DNA of 52,444 nucleotides, from positions 1-52,444 of the forward strand of contig JBEGMH010000350.1 in the NCBI GenBank assembly GCA_041183125.1, read 5' to 3'. The notes under the pieces are model-generated. The model was not told the DNA's origin. It worked only from the letters and a program-made list of their open reading frames with translations, and ran no database searches. The translations under genes were made by a program, and so were the position numbers. Every line of letters begins with the position of its first letter. The stretch's first letter is position 1. The stretch is from JADJPL01 sp041183125. GTDB lineage: Bacteria; Bacteroidota; Bacteroidia; Chitinophagales; Saprospiraceae. Positions 1 to 8,403 of this stretch are shown here, in pieces.

Positions 1-42
1 TTTTTTCCCACACTGTGCCTTTTTTCGGTCATCTAAGGCAGT

Positions 43-121
43 TAGACTCCCTCAAAAAGCCTTCGTGTGGACAAAAAATGACTCTTTTTTCCCACCTCGC
101 TGACCCCTCGCAACAAGTCTA
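43..121. repeat. Palindromic repeat, copy 1 (diverged left arm)
   Basis: The right half (about 83-121) matches the right arm of the repeats at 42582-42660 and 42710-42791, including the terminal CTCGCAACAAGTCTA. The left half keeps only the terminal TAGACT (43-48) and is otherwise diverged. The first bases of the window (1-13) pair with 65-78 (CCCACAC against GTGTGG flanked by T and A runs), so a second, nested hairpin may exist. The window edge prevents seeing what lies further upstream. No open frame of its own. Confidence 0.7.
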
Positions 122-213
122 ATGTTTTATGTGGTACATTGGGCATTTCACAAGCGAAACCACCGAGTACCAATCAGCGAGGGGGAATCGCAGAAATCCT
201 GCAAATCTTTACC

Positions 214-221
214 TAACTTTG
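214..221 (+). promoter_or_regulatory. Bacteroidota -7 box (TAACTTTG)
   Basis: TAACTTTG fits the Bacteroidota primary sigma -7 consensus TAnnTTTG. It lies 26 bases before the ATG at 248, which favours that ATG over the upstream in-frame one at 122. I see no TTTG -33 box at the usual distance. Confidence 0.4.
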
Positions 222-247
222 TCGTTCATATAAGACCTAGTCATAAC

Positions 248-577
248 ATGGCACTAATCCGGTTGTTCAAAGTTCCCAAGCACAGGAAGTACGAGTACAA
301 GCCGCGCTACTGGGACAAGGAAAAGGAAGATCTCAAGGAGCGCTTGCGCAGGATCGAAGAAGCCAAGCAAGGCAACACAGAAGGCATGCGCGACCGCATA
401 CGGGCGGGCCTTCGGCAATCCCGTGCGCGGGATTACCAGTCTATGCGCATGGCCACGATACAGACCAACGTACGGTTATTAGTTATCATAGGTATTTTGA
501 TTGCCGCAACCTATTACATTCTCAACTACTACCTGCCCCGCTTGGTGAATATAGTGGAAAGCGGGTCGGGCATGTAA
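248..577 (+). CDS. Small single-pass membrane protein of unknown function
   Basis: A 109-residue protein that I do not recognise by function. Residues 1-70 are highly charged and probably helical (many K, R, E). Residues about 75-97 form one hydrophobic membrane segment (VRLLVIIGILIAATYY), followed by a short tail. The frame stays open upstream to an ATG at 122, but that stretch starts beside the palindromic repeat, has no protein-like character and would swallow the -7 box at 214-221, so the ATG at 248 is preferred. The gene ends 18 bases before mutL on the same strand and probably shares its transcript. Membrane orientation is not clear. Confidence 0.75.
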   Translation: MALIRLFKVPKHRKYEYKPRYWDKEKEDLKERLRRIEEAKQGNTEGMRDRIRAGLRQSRARDYQSMRMATIQTNVRLLVIIGILIAATYYILNYYLPRLVNIVESGSGM

Positions 578-595
578 ATAAAACTACTGAGCGCT

Positions 596-2449
596 ATGGC
601 TGATGTGATTCAGCTCCTACCCGATGCGATAGCCAATCAAATTGCCGCAGGCGAAGTCGTGCAGCGGCCCGCTTCTGTCGTCAAGGAACTGTTAGAGAAT
701 GCTGTGGATGCCGGTGCGACCACTATCCGGCTCCTATTGAAGGACGCGGGCAGGACGCTGATACAAGTTATTGACAATGGTTGTGGTATGTCGCCTGTCG
801 ATGCCCGTATGTCGTTTGAGCGCCACGCGACGTCCAAAATCCGCCAGGCCCAGGATTTGTTTGCCATCCGCACCATGGGCTTCCGGGGCGAAGCGCTGGC
901 TTCCATCGCCGCTGTGGCACAGGTAGAAATGCGCACCCGCTTGCACGCCGATGAGTTGGGCACCCGCATCGTGGTAGAAGATTCGCGGGTAAAAACCCAG
1001 GAGCCCTGCCAGTCTGCCCCGGGAACCAGTATTGCCGTAAAGAACCTCTTTTACAACGTCCCGGCGCGGCGCAACTTTCTAAAGTCCGATTCGGTGGAGT
1101 TGCGCAACCTACAAGACGAGTTCCAGCGCATCGCCATCGCCAACCCGGATATCCAGTTTATCGTCCAGCACAACGATGCGGAATGGTACCACCTCTCCCC
1201 CGGCAATTTGCGCCAGCGCCTGATCGGCGTGTTCGGTACGCAAACCAACAAGCGGCTTGTGCCCGTGGAGGAAGAGACCGATGTGGCCAAGATAAAAGGC
1301 TTCATCGGGAAGGCGGAGTTCGCCAAAAAAAGCCGGGGCGAGCAGATGTTCTTCGTCAACAATAGGTTTGTGCGCAGTAACTACCTCAACCACGCGATCA
1401 TGAGCGCCTACGAGGACCTGCTGCCCAAAGAGAGTTATCCTTTGTACATGATCTTCATAGAAATAGATCCCTCCCGCATTGACGTCAACGTACACCCGAC
1501 GAAGCAGGAGATCAAGTTTGATGACGATCGTCTGATTTATAACTATTTACGGGTAGCCGTCCGACATGCCCTGGGAAAATACAGCGTCATGCCCAGCCTG
1601 GACTTCGAGCAGGAAAACTCCTTCAACCTACCGTCTATTGCAAGCCCTTTTTCCGAAGGGAGCCGGGTATCCGGCCATCCTTTCCAGGACTCCGATACTC
1701 CTTGGATGCCTTCTTCCCCTACCTCCTCGGCTACGTCCAGACACAATTTGGAAACCTGGGAAAAATTGTACACCGACCTCCATGAGCAGGCGGGCGATAC
1801 CCGCAAAGACGACAAAGTCATCCTGTCCAGTGACTGGAACCAGAAAGCCCCTTCAGAAGATGCAGACCACCTGAACAGGGCGCATAAAGCACCCACCCAA
1901 ATCCACGGAAGCCTGATTATGAGCCAAATCAAATCGGGCTTTATCCTCATTGACCAACAAGCAGCCCACGAACGCATCCTCTATGAACACTATCTGAAAA
2001 TGGTGCGGGAGGGCGAAGTAGCGGTTCAACGCCAGCTCTTCCCCAAAACCCTGGACCTATCAGTGCAGGACAGCCTGGTCCTGCGCGAAATACTGCCCCA
2101 GATCAATACCCTTGGCTTCGATGTCCAGGAATTTGGGCAAAACACCTTCGTCATCCACGGTGCACCCGCTGAGCTCGCCGGCCGGCAGCAAGATGAGATC
2201 AAGCTGCTCGAGCACTTGTTGGCACAATACAAAGAAGGCCTCGACCTGGACTTAGGGCAGCACAAAAACCTCGCACGCGCCATGGCGCGCAGCGCTTCCA
2301 TAAAACGCGGGCAAGTCCTTCAGGAGGAAGAGATGCAGGATATCATTGACCGCCTCTTCGCTTGTGAAGTCCCATACAATAGCCCTTTTGGCCGTAAATG
2401 TTTCATTGCATATACCCTGGAGGATCTGGACAAACAGTTCTCCAAATAA
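596..2449 (+). CDS. mutL: DNA mismatch repair protein MutL
   Basis: MutL couples MutS mismatch recognition to strand processing. The N-terminal GHKL ATPase is complete: KELLENAVDAG at 30-40 (general base E31, Mg-binding N35), DNGCGM at 60-65 and GFRGEALASI at 95-104. The transducer domain follows to about 330, then a poorly conserved linker to about 430 and the C-terminal dimerisation domain. The C-terminal metal motif DQHA-x2-E-x4-E is present as D453-Q-Q-A with Gln for His, and the CPHGRP-type motif near the end is replaced by SPFGRK, so endonuclease activity is uncertain. At 617 residues the length is normal. It follows a small membrane protein gene by 18 bases and is followed by rhomboid genes. 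Confidence 0.97.
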   Translation: MADVIQLLPDAIANQIAAGEVVQRPASVVKELLENAVDAGATTIRLLLKDAGRTLIQVIDNGCGMSPVDARMSFERHATSKIRQAQDLFAIRTMGFRGEALASIAAVAQVEMRTRLHADELGTRIVVEDSRVKTQEPCQSAPGTSIAVKNLFYNVPARRNFLKSDSVELRNLQDEFQRIAIANPDIQFIVQHNDAEWYHLSPGNLRQRLIGVFGTQTNKRLVPVEEETDVAKIKGFIGKAEFAKKSRGEQMFFVNNRFVRSNYLNHAIMSAYEDLLPKESYPLYMIFIEIDPSRIDVNVHPTKQEIKFDDDRLIYNYLRVAVRHALGKYSVMPSLDFEQENSFNLPSIASPFSEGSRVSGHPFQDSDTPWMPSSPTSSATSRHNLETWEKLYTDLHEQAGDTRKDDKVILSSDWNQKAPSEDADHLNRAHKAPTQIHGSLIMSQIKSGFILIDQQAAHERILYEHYLKMVREGEVAVQRQLFPKTLDLSVQDSLVLREILPQINTLGFDVQEFGQNTFVIHGAPAELAGRQQDEIKLLEHLLAQYKEGLDLDLGQHKNLARAMARSASIKRGQVLQEEEMQDIIDRLFACEVPYNSPFGRKCFIAYTLEDLDKQFSK

Positions 2450-2458
2450 ACACAATGT

Positions 2459-3076
2459 ATGTTCAGAGCTACCGACGTCGTCCGAAATCTTTTGATCATC
2501 AACATATTGATGTTTTTTGGGACCAAACTGCTCGGAGAGGGGGTTAGGATGAGCCTGGCTGTCTATTTTCCCACTTCCTCTTTTTTTCAGCCGTACCAGT
2601 TGGTCACCCACATGTTCATGCATGGAAACTTGTCGCACTTGTTTTTCAATATGTTCGGGGTGTACATGTTCGGGGCCCCGCTCGAATCGCTCTGGGGGCC
2701 CAAGCGCTTTCTGTTTTTTTACCTGTTTACCGGCTTTGGGGCACTGGCCCTGCATATCTTGGTTCAGTACATAGAGCTGGGAAACGGGACGATTCCCCAG
2801 GAAATGGTGGACATCCCCATGTTAGGGGCTTCCGGGGCGGTCTTCGGGCTTTTGGCGGGGTATGGGATGTCGTTCCCCAACAGCATCATTCAGATGTTGT
2901 TCCCGCCTATTGCCATGAAAGCCAAGTATTTCGTACTGCTTTATGCCGCTGCGGAACTCCTGTTCGGGTTACAAAATATCATGCCGGGGGTGGCACATTT
3001 TGCCCACCTTGGCGGAGCATTATTCGGTTTTTTGTTGTTGGTGTACTGGCGAAAGTTTGACAACCCGCACTGGTAG
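2459..3076 (+). CDS. Rhomboid family intramembrane serine protease (first of two)
   Basis: A 205-residue polytopic membrane protein. Rhomboids cleave transmembrane helices of substrate proteins inside the lipid bilayer. The catalytic Ser lies in GASG (S125) and the catalytic His in HFAHLGG (H183). The HGNLSHLFFNMFGVYMFG stretch near residue 60 supplies the conserved His/Asn of the second helix. Length fits the six-helix bacterial core. It starts 9 bases after the mutL stop, so they are likely co-transcribed. An overlapping ATG at 2455 is in another frame. Substrate unknown. Confidence 0.93.
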   Translation: MFRATDVVRNLLIINILMFFGTKLLGEGVRMSLAVYFPTSSFFQPYQLVTHMFMHGNLSHLFFNMFGVYMFGAPLESLWGPKRFLFFYLFTGFGALALHILVQYIELGNGTIPQEMVDIPMLGASGAVFGLLAGYGMSFPNSIIQMLFPPIAMKAKYFVLLYAAAELLFGLQNIMPGVAHFAHLGGALFGFLLLVYWRKFDNPHW

Positions 3077-3137
3077 CAAGAGCCGTAAGCGGTTAGGCGG
3101 TTTTCTGTGGTATACAACCTAATAATTCGATGAACAA

Positions 3138-4091
3138 ATGATTGGATCTATCTGGCAAGACGTCAAACAAGAGTTCAACTACGGGAATATGATTTCCCGG
3201 CTCGTGATCATCAACGCCGCGTGTTTTGTGCTCATCAACTTAGTACAAATCATACTGTTTGCTGCCAACGGTGGGCAACGCAGCCCGGTTTTTGAAACCA
3301 TTGTGGAATTCCTGAGCCTGAACGCCGACCCCTGGCTCATCCTGACGCGCCCCTGGACCATTGTCAGCCACATGTTCCTGCACCTGGACTTTTTCCATAT
3401 CCTGGCCAATATGCTTTTTCTGTACTGGTTCGGCCGAATTGTAGGCGACTTTATTGGCAACCACCGCGTTCTCCCCCTCTACCTGATGGGCGGCCTCTTC
3501 GGGGCCATCGTGTATTTTACCCTGGCCAACCTCCTGCAACACGGTGGGAACTATGCCCTGGGGGCCTCTGCTGCCGTTATGGCACTCGTCACCGCCGCAG
3601 GTGCCATAGCCCCTGACTACATCATGCGCCTTTTGTTCATCGGAGACGTCAAGCTCAAGTATATCGTGGCCGTACTGATCTTTCTCGACCTGATCAGCAT
3701 AGCGAACAGCGTCAATACAGGCGGGCACTTTGCCCACCTGGGCGGGGCCTTGTTCGGATGGCTGTACATCGGGCAGCTCCAACGCGGGCACGACTGGGCC
3801 AAACCGCTCAGTACCCTTTTTTCCCGCCTTTCAGCCTGGTGGGACGAACAAGTCCACGGATATGAAAAGCCGAGGCCCAGGCCCAAAGTAGCCTACCGCA
3901 GCCCCAAAGTAGCCCGGTCGGGCTCAGGGGCTGCTGCTTCCCCCTCAGGTCCCCGGCCCGGACCGACTGGCCCGGACGAAAAAAGCTACCAGGAGCGATT
4001 GGACGAAATCCTCGATAAGATAAAACTCTCCGGCTACGATAGCCTGACCGCTGAGGAAAAAGAGTTTTTGTTTAATGCCAGCAAAAATTAA
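3138..4091 (+). CDS. Rhomboid family protease with Pro-rich cytosolic tail (second of two)
   Basis: A 317-residue rhomboid. The membrane core covers residues about 15-215, with the active Ser in GASA (S144) and His in HFAHLGG (H200). Compared with the first paralogue the residue after the Ser is Ala instead of Gly, a change that may be tolerated. Residues about 245-280 are Pro/Arg/Ser-rich and low complexity. The last ~35 residues (ERLDEILDKIKLSGYDSL then TAEEKEFL) form the small helical tail common to Bacteroidota rhomboids. It lies 61 bases downstream of the first rhomboid and 3 bases before the next gene. Substrate unknown. Confidence 0.93.
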   Translation: MIGSIWQDVKQEFNYGNMISRLVIINAACFVLINLVQIILFAANGGQRSPVFETIVEFLSLNADPWLILTRPWTIVSHMFLHLDFFHILANMLFLYWFGRIVGDFIGNHRVLPLYLMGGLFGAIVYFTLANLLQHGGNYALGASAAVMALVTAAGAIAPDYIMRLLFIGDVKLKYIVAVLIFLDLISIANSVNTGGHFAHLGGALFGWLYIGQLQRGHDWAKPLSTLFSRLSAWWDEQVHGYEKPRPRPKVAYRSPKVARSGSGAAASPSGPRPGPTGPDEKSYQERLDEILDKIKLSGYDSLTAEEKEFLFNASKN

Positions 4092-4094
4092 ACG

Positions 4095-5129
4095 TTGTTC
4101 CGGTTGCTGAACATAGGAGTGAGCGGATTGACCTTTGCTGCCTATTCCGCTTCTTACGTCTCCCCTTTTTCGTACTGGCCCTTCGCCTTCCTGGGCCTGC
4201 TGTATCCCTGGTTGGCCTTGATCAACTTTTTTTTCATCCTATACTGGCTACCCGGCAAACGCAAGGCATGGGCCATCCTCTCCTTGCTCACTTTGTTGGC
4301 CGGCTGGAGCCACTTGCAAGGCTTGATAGGACTCCAATGGCAGGACCCAAAATGGGACGACCACAGAAAAGTCCGTATCCTCTCGTACAACGTGCGTATG
4401 TTTCAACCGTACCAGGCCAAGACCGTACAGATGATCAAGCCGCCGGAATGGGTATCCAGCCTCGACCGATACCGGCCCGATATCCTTTGCATACAGGAGT
4501 ACGATCAGGGCCCTGCGTTTAACCCCACCAAAATCTGCCGTCAAGCAGGGATGGCCCATCATGTTCGCAAAAACGGTGGGGAACTCGCCATTTTTTCCAA
4601 ATACCCTATCGTGAAGGCGCATACTCACATGTTCAGCGAAATGTATGGCTTCCAATACGCCGATGTCCGGTACGGCGAGAAAACGGTTCGTGTTTACAAC
4701 GTACACCTGCAGTCCAATAGCATCACCGGTATAGCGGCACGGGTAGTGGAAAAGGGAAGCCTGCGGGAGAAAAGCACCTGGCGGGATATCCGGGGCATGC
4801 TTTCCCGCTACCGCCGGGCCGCACGGATACGGGAAGAACAAGCTGCCGTCATCGCCCAGCATATCCGCAGCTCCCCCCATCCGGTCGTTTTGTGCGGCGA
4901 TTTGAACGATGTCCCCCAATCGTATGTCTACCACCAAATTGGCGCAAACCTACAAGATGCCTTTCAGGTAGGGGGAAAAGGACTGGGCATCACCTACGCC
5001 GGACCGATACCCGGCCTCCGCATTGACGTCGTACTGGCAGACCCCAGGCTCGAAGTGTTGAGTTGCCGCATTGGCAAAACAGAATTCTCAGACCACCGCC
5101 CTATCCTGGCCGTCATTGGATGGGAGTGA
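4095..5129 (+). CDS. Membrane-anchored endonuclease/exonuclease/phosphatase (EEP) family protein
   Basis: A 344-residue protein. The first ~85 residues hold two or three hydrophobic segments, after which an EEP (DNase I-like) domain runs to the end. Visible active-site motifs are SYNVRMF, CIQEYDQG, GDLNDVP and the terminal SDHRPILA, which carry the metal ligands and catalytic Asp/His of this fold. The family cleaves phosphodiester or phosphomonoester bonds in DNA, lipids or phosphoinositides; the substrate cannot be read from the sequence. The start used is a TTG three bases after the rhomboid stop, because the hydrophobic N-terminus begins there and no ATG is placed well. Likely translationally coupled to the rhomboid gene. 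Confidence 0.88.
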   Translation: MFRLLNIGVSGLTFAAYSASYVSPFSYWPFAFLGLLYPWLALINFFFILYWLPGKRKAWAILSLLTLLAGWSHLQGLIGLQWQDPKWDDHRKVRILSYNVRMFQPYQAKTVQMIKPPEWVSSLDRYRPDILCIQEYDQGPAFNPTKICRQAGMAHHVRKNGGELAIFSKYPIVKAHTHMFSEMYGFQYADVRYGEKTVRVYNVHLQSNSITGIAARVVEKGSLREKSTWRDIRGMLSRYRRAARIREEQAAVIAQHIRSSPHPVVLCGDLNDVPQSYVYHQIGANLQDAFQVGGKGLGITYAGPIPGLRIDVVLADPRLEVLSCRIGKTEFSDHRPILAVIGWE

Positions 5130-5191
5130 TCGCCCGTACAACCCGAACGAACCCTTCGGCGTTATCAGAAAGAAGATAAACAGCACACTAT

Positions 5192-6826
5192 ATGTTTCGT
5201 CAAAAAAGTACAAAGCTGCTGCTCTTAGCCGGAGTTGCGCTGAGCCTGGCCTTCTCCGGTACCCCCTCCAATCGGGAATTCGAGATTACCAAAAACCTCG
5301 AAATCTTTGCTAACCTCTACCGCGAACTCAATAAAGGATACGTGGACGAAATTGACCCCAGCGTACTCATGCGCACCGGGCTGGAAGCCATGGTCAGTTC
5401 GCTCGACCCGTTCACCAACTACTGGCCGGAATCCGAAATTGAACGATCGCGCATCCTGCAGGAAGGGAATTCGAGCGGGGTGGGCCTCAGCTTCAGCGTC
5501 GTGGATAAAAAAGTGCTCGTCACCGATGTGTTCAAGGGTATGGCTGCCGATAAATCGGGCGTAAAAATCGGGGATGAAATTACAGCGGTAGACGGCAAGA
5601 CGGTCCAGGGACGGAGTACCGAAGAGGTGGACTATCTCCTCCGCGGCATCGCCGGCACGTCCGTGGAGATTTCCCTGCGGCGCCCCGGAGCCGAAAAAGA
5701 CCAGCGCATCGCCCTTGAGCGCGACGACCAGGAGGCTCCGAACGTTCCCTACTCCACTTTGTTAGACGGCGATATCGCGTATGTGTCTTTGACGGTGTTT
5801 ACCGCAGCTGCGGGACGCAATGTCGCCAATGCTTTCCGCGACTTGCGCATCAAGAACCCCAATCTCAAAGGGGTCATCCTCGATCTTCGCGGGAATGGCG
5901 GCGGGTTGCTCACCGAGGCCATTAACGTCTGCAATGTATTTATACCCCAAAACCAACTCGTCGTCACGACCAAAGGCAAGATACGCGAGCAGGACCGCAG
6001 CTTCCAAACCAGCGGTGAGGCTATAGACACCGATTTGCCCTTGGCCGTCATCATAGACAAAAAATCGGCCTCCGCTTCTGAAATTGTCAGTGGCGTCATA
6101 CAAGATTACGACCGCGGAATCCTCATCGGGCAGCGCTCGTACGGGAAAGGGCTCGTACAAAACACCCTGGAGGTCGGCTACAACGCCCGGCTGAAACTGA
6201 CAACAGCCAAATACTATATCCCCAGCGGGCGCTGCATCCAAAGTGTCGAGTATAAGAATGGCGAGCCGGTAGATATCCCCAAAGAGCGCCGTGCCTTATT
6301 CAAAACCCGGAACGGACGCCCTGTTTACGATGGTGGGGGCGTCAGCCCGGACGTTCTCGTAGCCCAAGCGGAAAGCATTCCCGAAGTGCGCGCGTTGCTC
6401 GACCAGGGCATTGTGCTCAACTATGTCACGGCATATTGCAAGGACAAGCCGTCCATAGGCCCTGTAGAAGCTTATCAATACAAAGACTTCGAAGACTTTA
6501 TGTCTTATTTGTCGCGCCAGAAGTTCACCCTGAAGACGGAGAGCGAAACCTTGCTCACCCAATTGCGCGAGCGGTCCAAGATCGAGGGATATTCCCTGCA
6601 AGCCCAGTTGGACGCACTCGAAAAGAGCTTATCAGAGGCCCAGATCGAGTCTATCCGAAAAAACCGGGACCTCGTCGTCAAGCTCCTGGAAAAAGAGATT
6701 GCCGGACGCTACTACTACCAAGCTGGGCGCATCCAAATAGGGTTGGCCCGCGACAAAGAGATTGTTGAGGCTATTTCGGTACTGAAGGATCCCGTGCGCT
6801 ACAAATCCCTGCTCAGCGCGCCGTAA
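5192..6826 (+). CDS. S41 family C-terminal processing peptidase
   Basis: A 544-residue periplasmic or exported protease related to CtpA/Prc, which degrades or trims proteins from the C-terminus. A signal-type N-terminus (residues 1-25, hydrophobic, ending FSGTPS) is followed by an N-terminal helical region, a PDZ domain at about 85-175 and the S41 core. The catalytic Ser lies in the SASASE motif (292-297) and the catalytic Lys is K319 in YGKGLVQ. The ~150-residue C-terminal helical extension is usual for Bacteroidota members. It starts 62 bases after the EEP gene and converges with cysS. Confidence 0.93.
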   Translation: MFRQKSTKLLLLAGVALSLAFSGTPSNREFEITKNLEIFANLYRELNKGYVDEIDPSVLMRTGLEAMVSSLDPFTNYWPESEIERSRILQEGNSSGVGLSFSVVDKKVLVTDVFKGMAADKSGVKIGDEITAVDGKTVQGRSTEEVDYLLRGIAGTSVEISLRRPGAEKDQRIALERDDQEAPNVPYSTLLDGDIAYVSLTVFTAAAGRNVANAFRDLRIKNPNLKGVILDLRGNGGGLLTEAINVCNVFIPQNQLVVTTKGKIREQDRSFQTSGEAIDTDLPLAVIIDKKSASASEIVSGVIQDYDRGILIGQRSYGKGLVQNTLEVGYNARLKLTTAKYYIPSGRCIQSVEYKNGEPVDIPKERRALFKTRNGRPVYDGGGVSPDVLVAQAESIPEVRALLDQGIVLNYVTAYCKDKPSIGPVEAYQYKDFEDFMSYLSRQKFTLKTESETLLTQLRERSKIEGYSLQAQLDALEKSLSEAQIESIRKNRDLVVKLLEKEIAGRYYYQAGRIQIGLARDKEIVEAISVLKDPVRYKSLLSAP

Positions 6827-6854
6827 CCTTGCTGCGGGTCTACTCAAGGATGGG

Positions 6855-8348
6855 TTATTCCCGCACCCAGGTAGTGCCTTCTTTGCTGTCTTTCAACTGG
6901 ATATCCAAGGCTTTGAGCACATCGCGGATCTTATCGGAGGTGCCCCAGTCTTTGCGTACCCTCGCATCCTGGCGCATTTCAATGATGAGCTGCATGAGCC
7001 CCTCCAGGGTGTCCGCATCCTTGCTGCCTCCTTGTATCTCGTCGCTCAGGCCCATGACGTCAAAGAGGTAGGACTGGAAAATGATTTTTAGTTCTTCAAG
7101 GGTAGCTTTGCCGAGGCCCTCGAAGGAGAGCCGGCCATCTTTAAGGCCGTTGATTTTAGGTACGATTTCGAACAGGCGCGCCAGGGCTTTCGGCGTGTTG
7201 AAGTCATCGCTCATCTCCTCCCCTACCTGCTGCATGAGCATGCGCAGTTCCGCATCGAGCTCTCCGGGGGCACTCCCTTCAGGGCACTGCAGGCCCTGAA
7301 GCACCTGATTGGCTTCCAGCAGGCGACGATATCCTTTTTCCGCCCCTTGCAGGGCCTCATCGGTGAGGTCGAGGGTACTCCGATAGTGCGTCTGGAGCAT
7401 AAAGAAGCGCAGTACCATAGGGCTATACCCTTTGCTCACATGCGGGCTGTCGCCACTGAACAACTGATACGGCGAAATGGTATTGCCATCGCTCTTGGAC
7501 ATTTTTTTTCCATTGAGCAGCAGCATATTGGCGTGCAGCCAGTAGCGGGCACCTGTATGGGAGCAAGCCCCTACGTTTTGCGCGATCTCGTTTTCGTGGT
7601 GCGGGAACTTGAGGTCGTTGCCTCCCCCGTGGATGTCGAAATCCAGGCCCAGGTATTTCGTGCTCATCGCCGAGCACTCCAGGTGCCAGCCCGGAAAGCC
7701 CTCCCCCCAGGGAGAGCGCCAACGCATGATGTGCTCGGGCGAGGCCTTCATCCAGATGGCAAAATCAGCCGGATGGCGCTTTTCATCCTGCTTTTTTAGG
7801 TTTTCACGGGATTCCGCTATCAGTTCGTCTATCTTCCGACCAGAGAGGTTCCCATAGATGCCTTTTTCCTCGATGAATTTTATCGTATCGAAATACACCG
7901 ACCCATTGCTTTCATACGCAAAGCCATTTTTCAGGATATCCTGTACCATTTCGATTTGCTCCGGCACGTGGCCCGTGGCACGGGGCTCGATACTGGGAGG
8001 GAGCGTATTCAAGATACGCATCATATCGTGGAAGCCATTGTAGTATTTCTGCGCGATTTCCATGGGCTCTAACTGCTCAAGACGGGCACCTTTCAGCATG
8101 CGGTCCTCGCCATCGTCCAACAAGTGGCCCACATCGGTTATGTTGCGCACATAGCGCACCTTATAGCCCAGGTACAGCAAGTGCCGGTAGATGACGTCGA
8201 AACTGACAAAGGTGCGGCAATTGCCGAGGTGTACATCGTTGTATACGGTGGGTCCACAGACGTACATACCGACCAGCCCAGGGTTTAGAGGTTCGAATAC
8301 TTCCTTTTCCCTACTCAGGCTATTGTATATTTTCAGCGTTTGATTCAT
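6855..8348 (-). CDS. cysS: Cysteinyl-tRNA synthetase
   Basis: Class I aminoacyl-tRNA synthetase that charges tRNA-Cys. The 497-residue protein has the family N-terminus with CGPTVYNDVHLGN, where HLGN is the HIGH signature and the Cys is a zinc ligand. Further zinc-site residues lie in HLECSAM and HGGGNDLKFPHHENE, and KMSKSDGN near residue 281 is the second ATP signature. The C-terminal DALR-type anticodon domain is complete. The gene stands alone on the minus strand, converging with the S41 protease (28-base gap). A TATCTTCG -7-like box lies 23 bases upstream. Confidence 0.98.
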   Translation of the reverse strand: MNQTLKIYNSLSREKEVFEPLNPGLVGMYVCGPTVYNDVHLGNCRTFVSFDVIYRHLLYLGYKVRYVRNITDVGHLLDDGEDRMLKGARLEQLEPMEIAQKYYNGFHDMMRILNTLPPSIEPRATGHVPEQIEMVQDILKNGFAYESNGSVYFDTIKFIEEKGIYGNLSGRKIDELIAESRENLKKQDEKRHPADFAIWMKASPEHIMRWRSPWGEGFPGWHLECSAMSTKYLGLDFDIHGGGNDLKFPHHENEIAQNVGACSHTGARYWLHANMLLLNGKKMSKSDGNTISPYQLFSGDSPHVSKGYSPMVLRFFMLQTHYRSTLDLTDEALQGAEKGYRRLLEANQVLQGLQCPEGSAPGELDAELRMLMQQVGEEMSDDFNTPKALARLFEIVPKINGLKDGRLSFEGLGKATLEELKIIFQSYLFDVMGLSDEIQGGSKDADTLEGLMQLIIEMRQDARVRKDWGTSDKIRDVLKALDIQLKDSKEGTTWVRE

Positions 8349-8370
8349 GTCGCACGGATAATTTTGGCCG

Positions 8371-8378
8371 CGAAGATA
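8371..8378 (-). promoter_or_regulatory. Putative -7 box for cysS
   Basis: On the minus strand this reads TATCTTCG, one base off TAnnTTTG, 23 bases from the cysS ATG. The same octamer lies upstream of the ECF sigma gene and a perfect version (TATCTTTG) upstream of recX. No -33 box recognised. Confidence 0.35.
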
Positions 8379-8403
8379 CGAAAAAAAACGCCAAAAGCAG
8401 CCT

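Noticed and set aside
6827..6854. Terminator between the S41 protease and cysS genes
   Set aside because: CCTTG and CAAGG pair over only five bases with a long loop and no U-tract.
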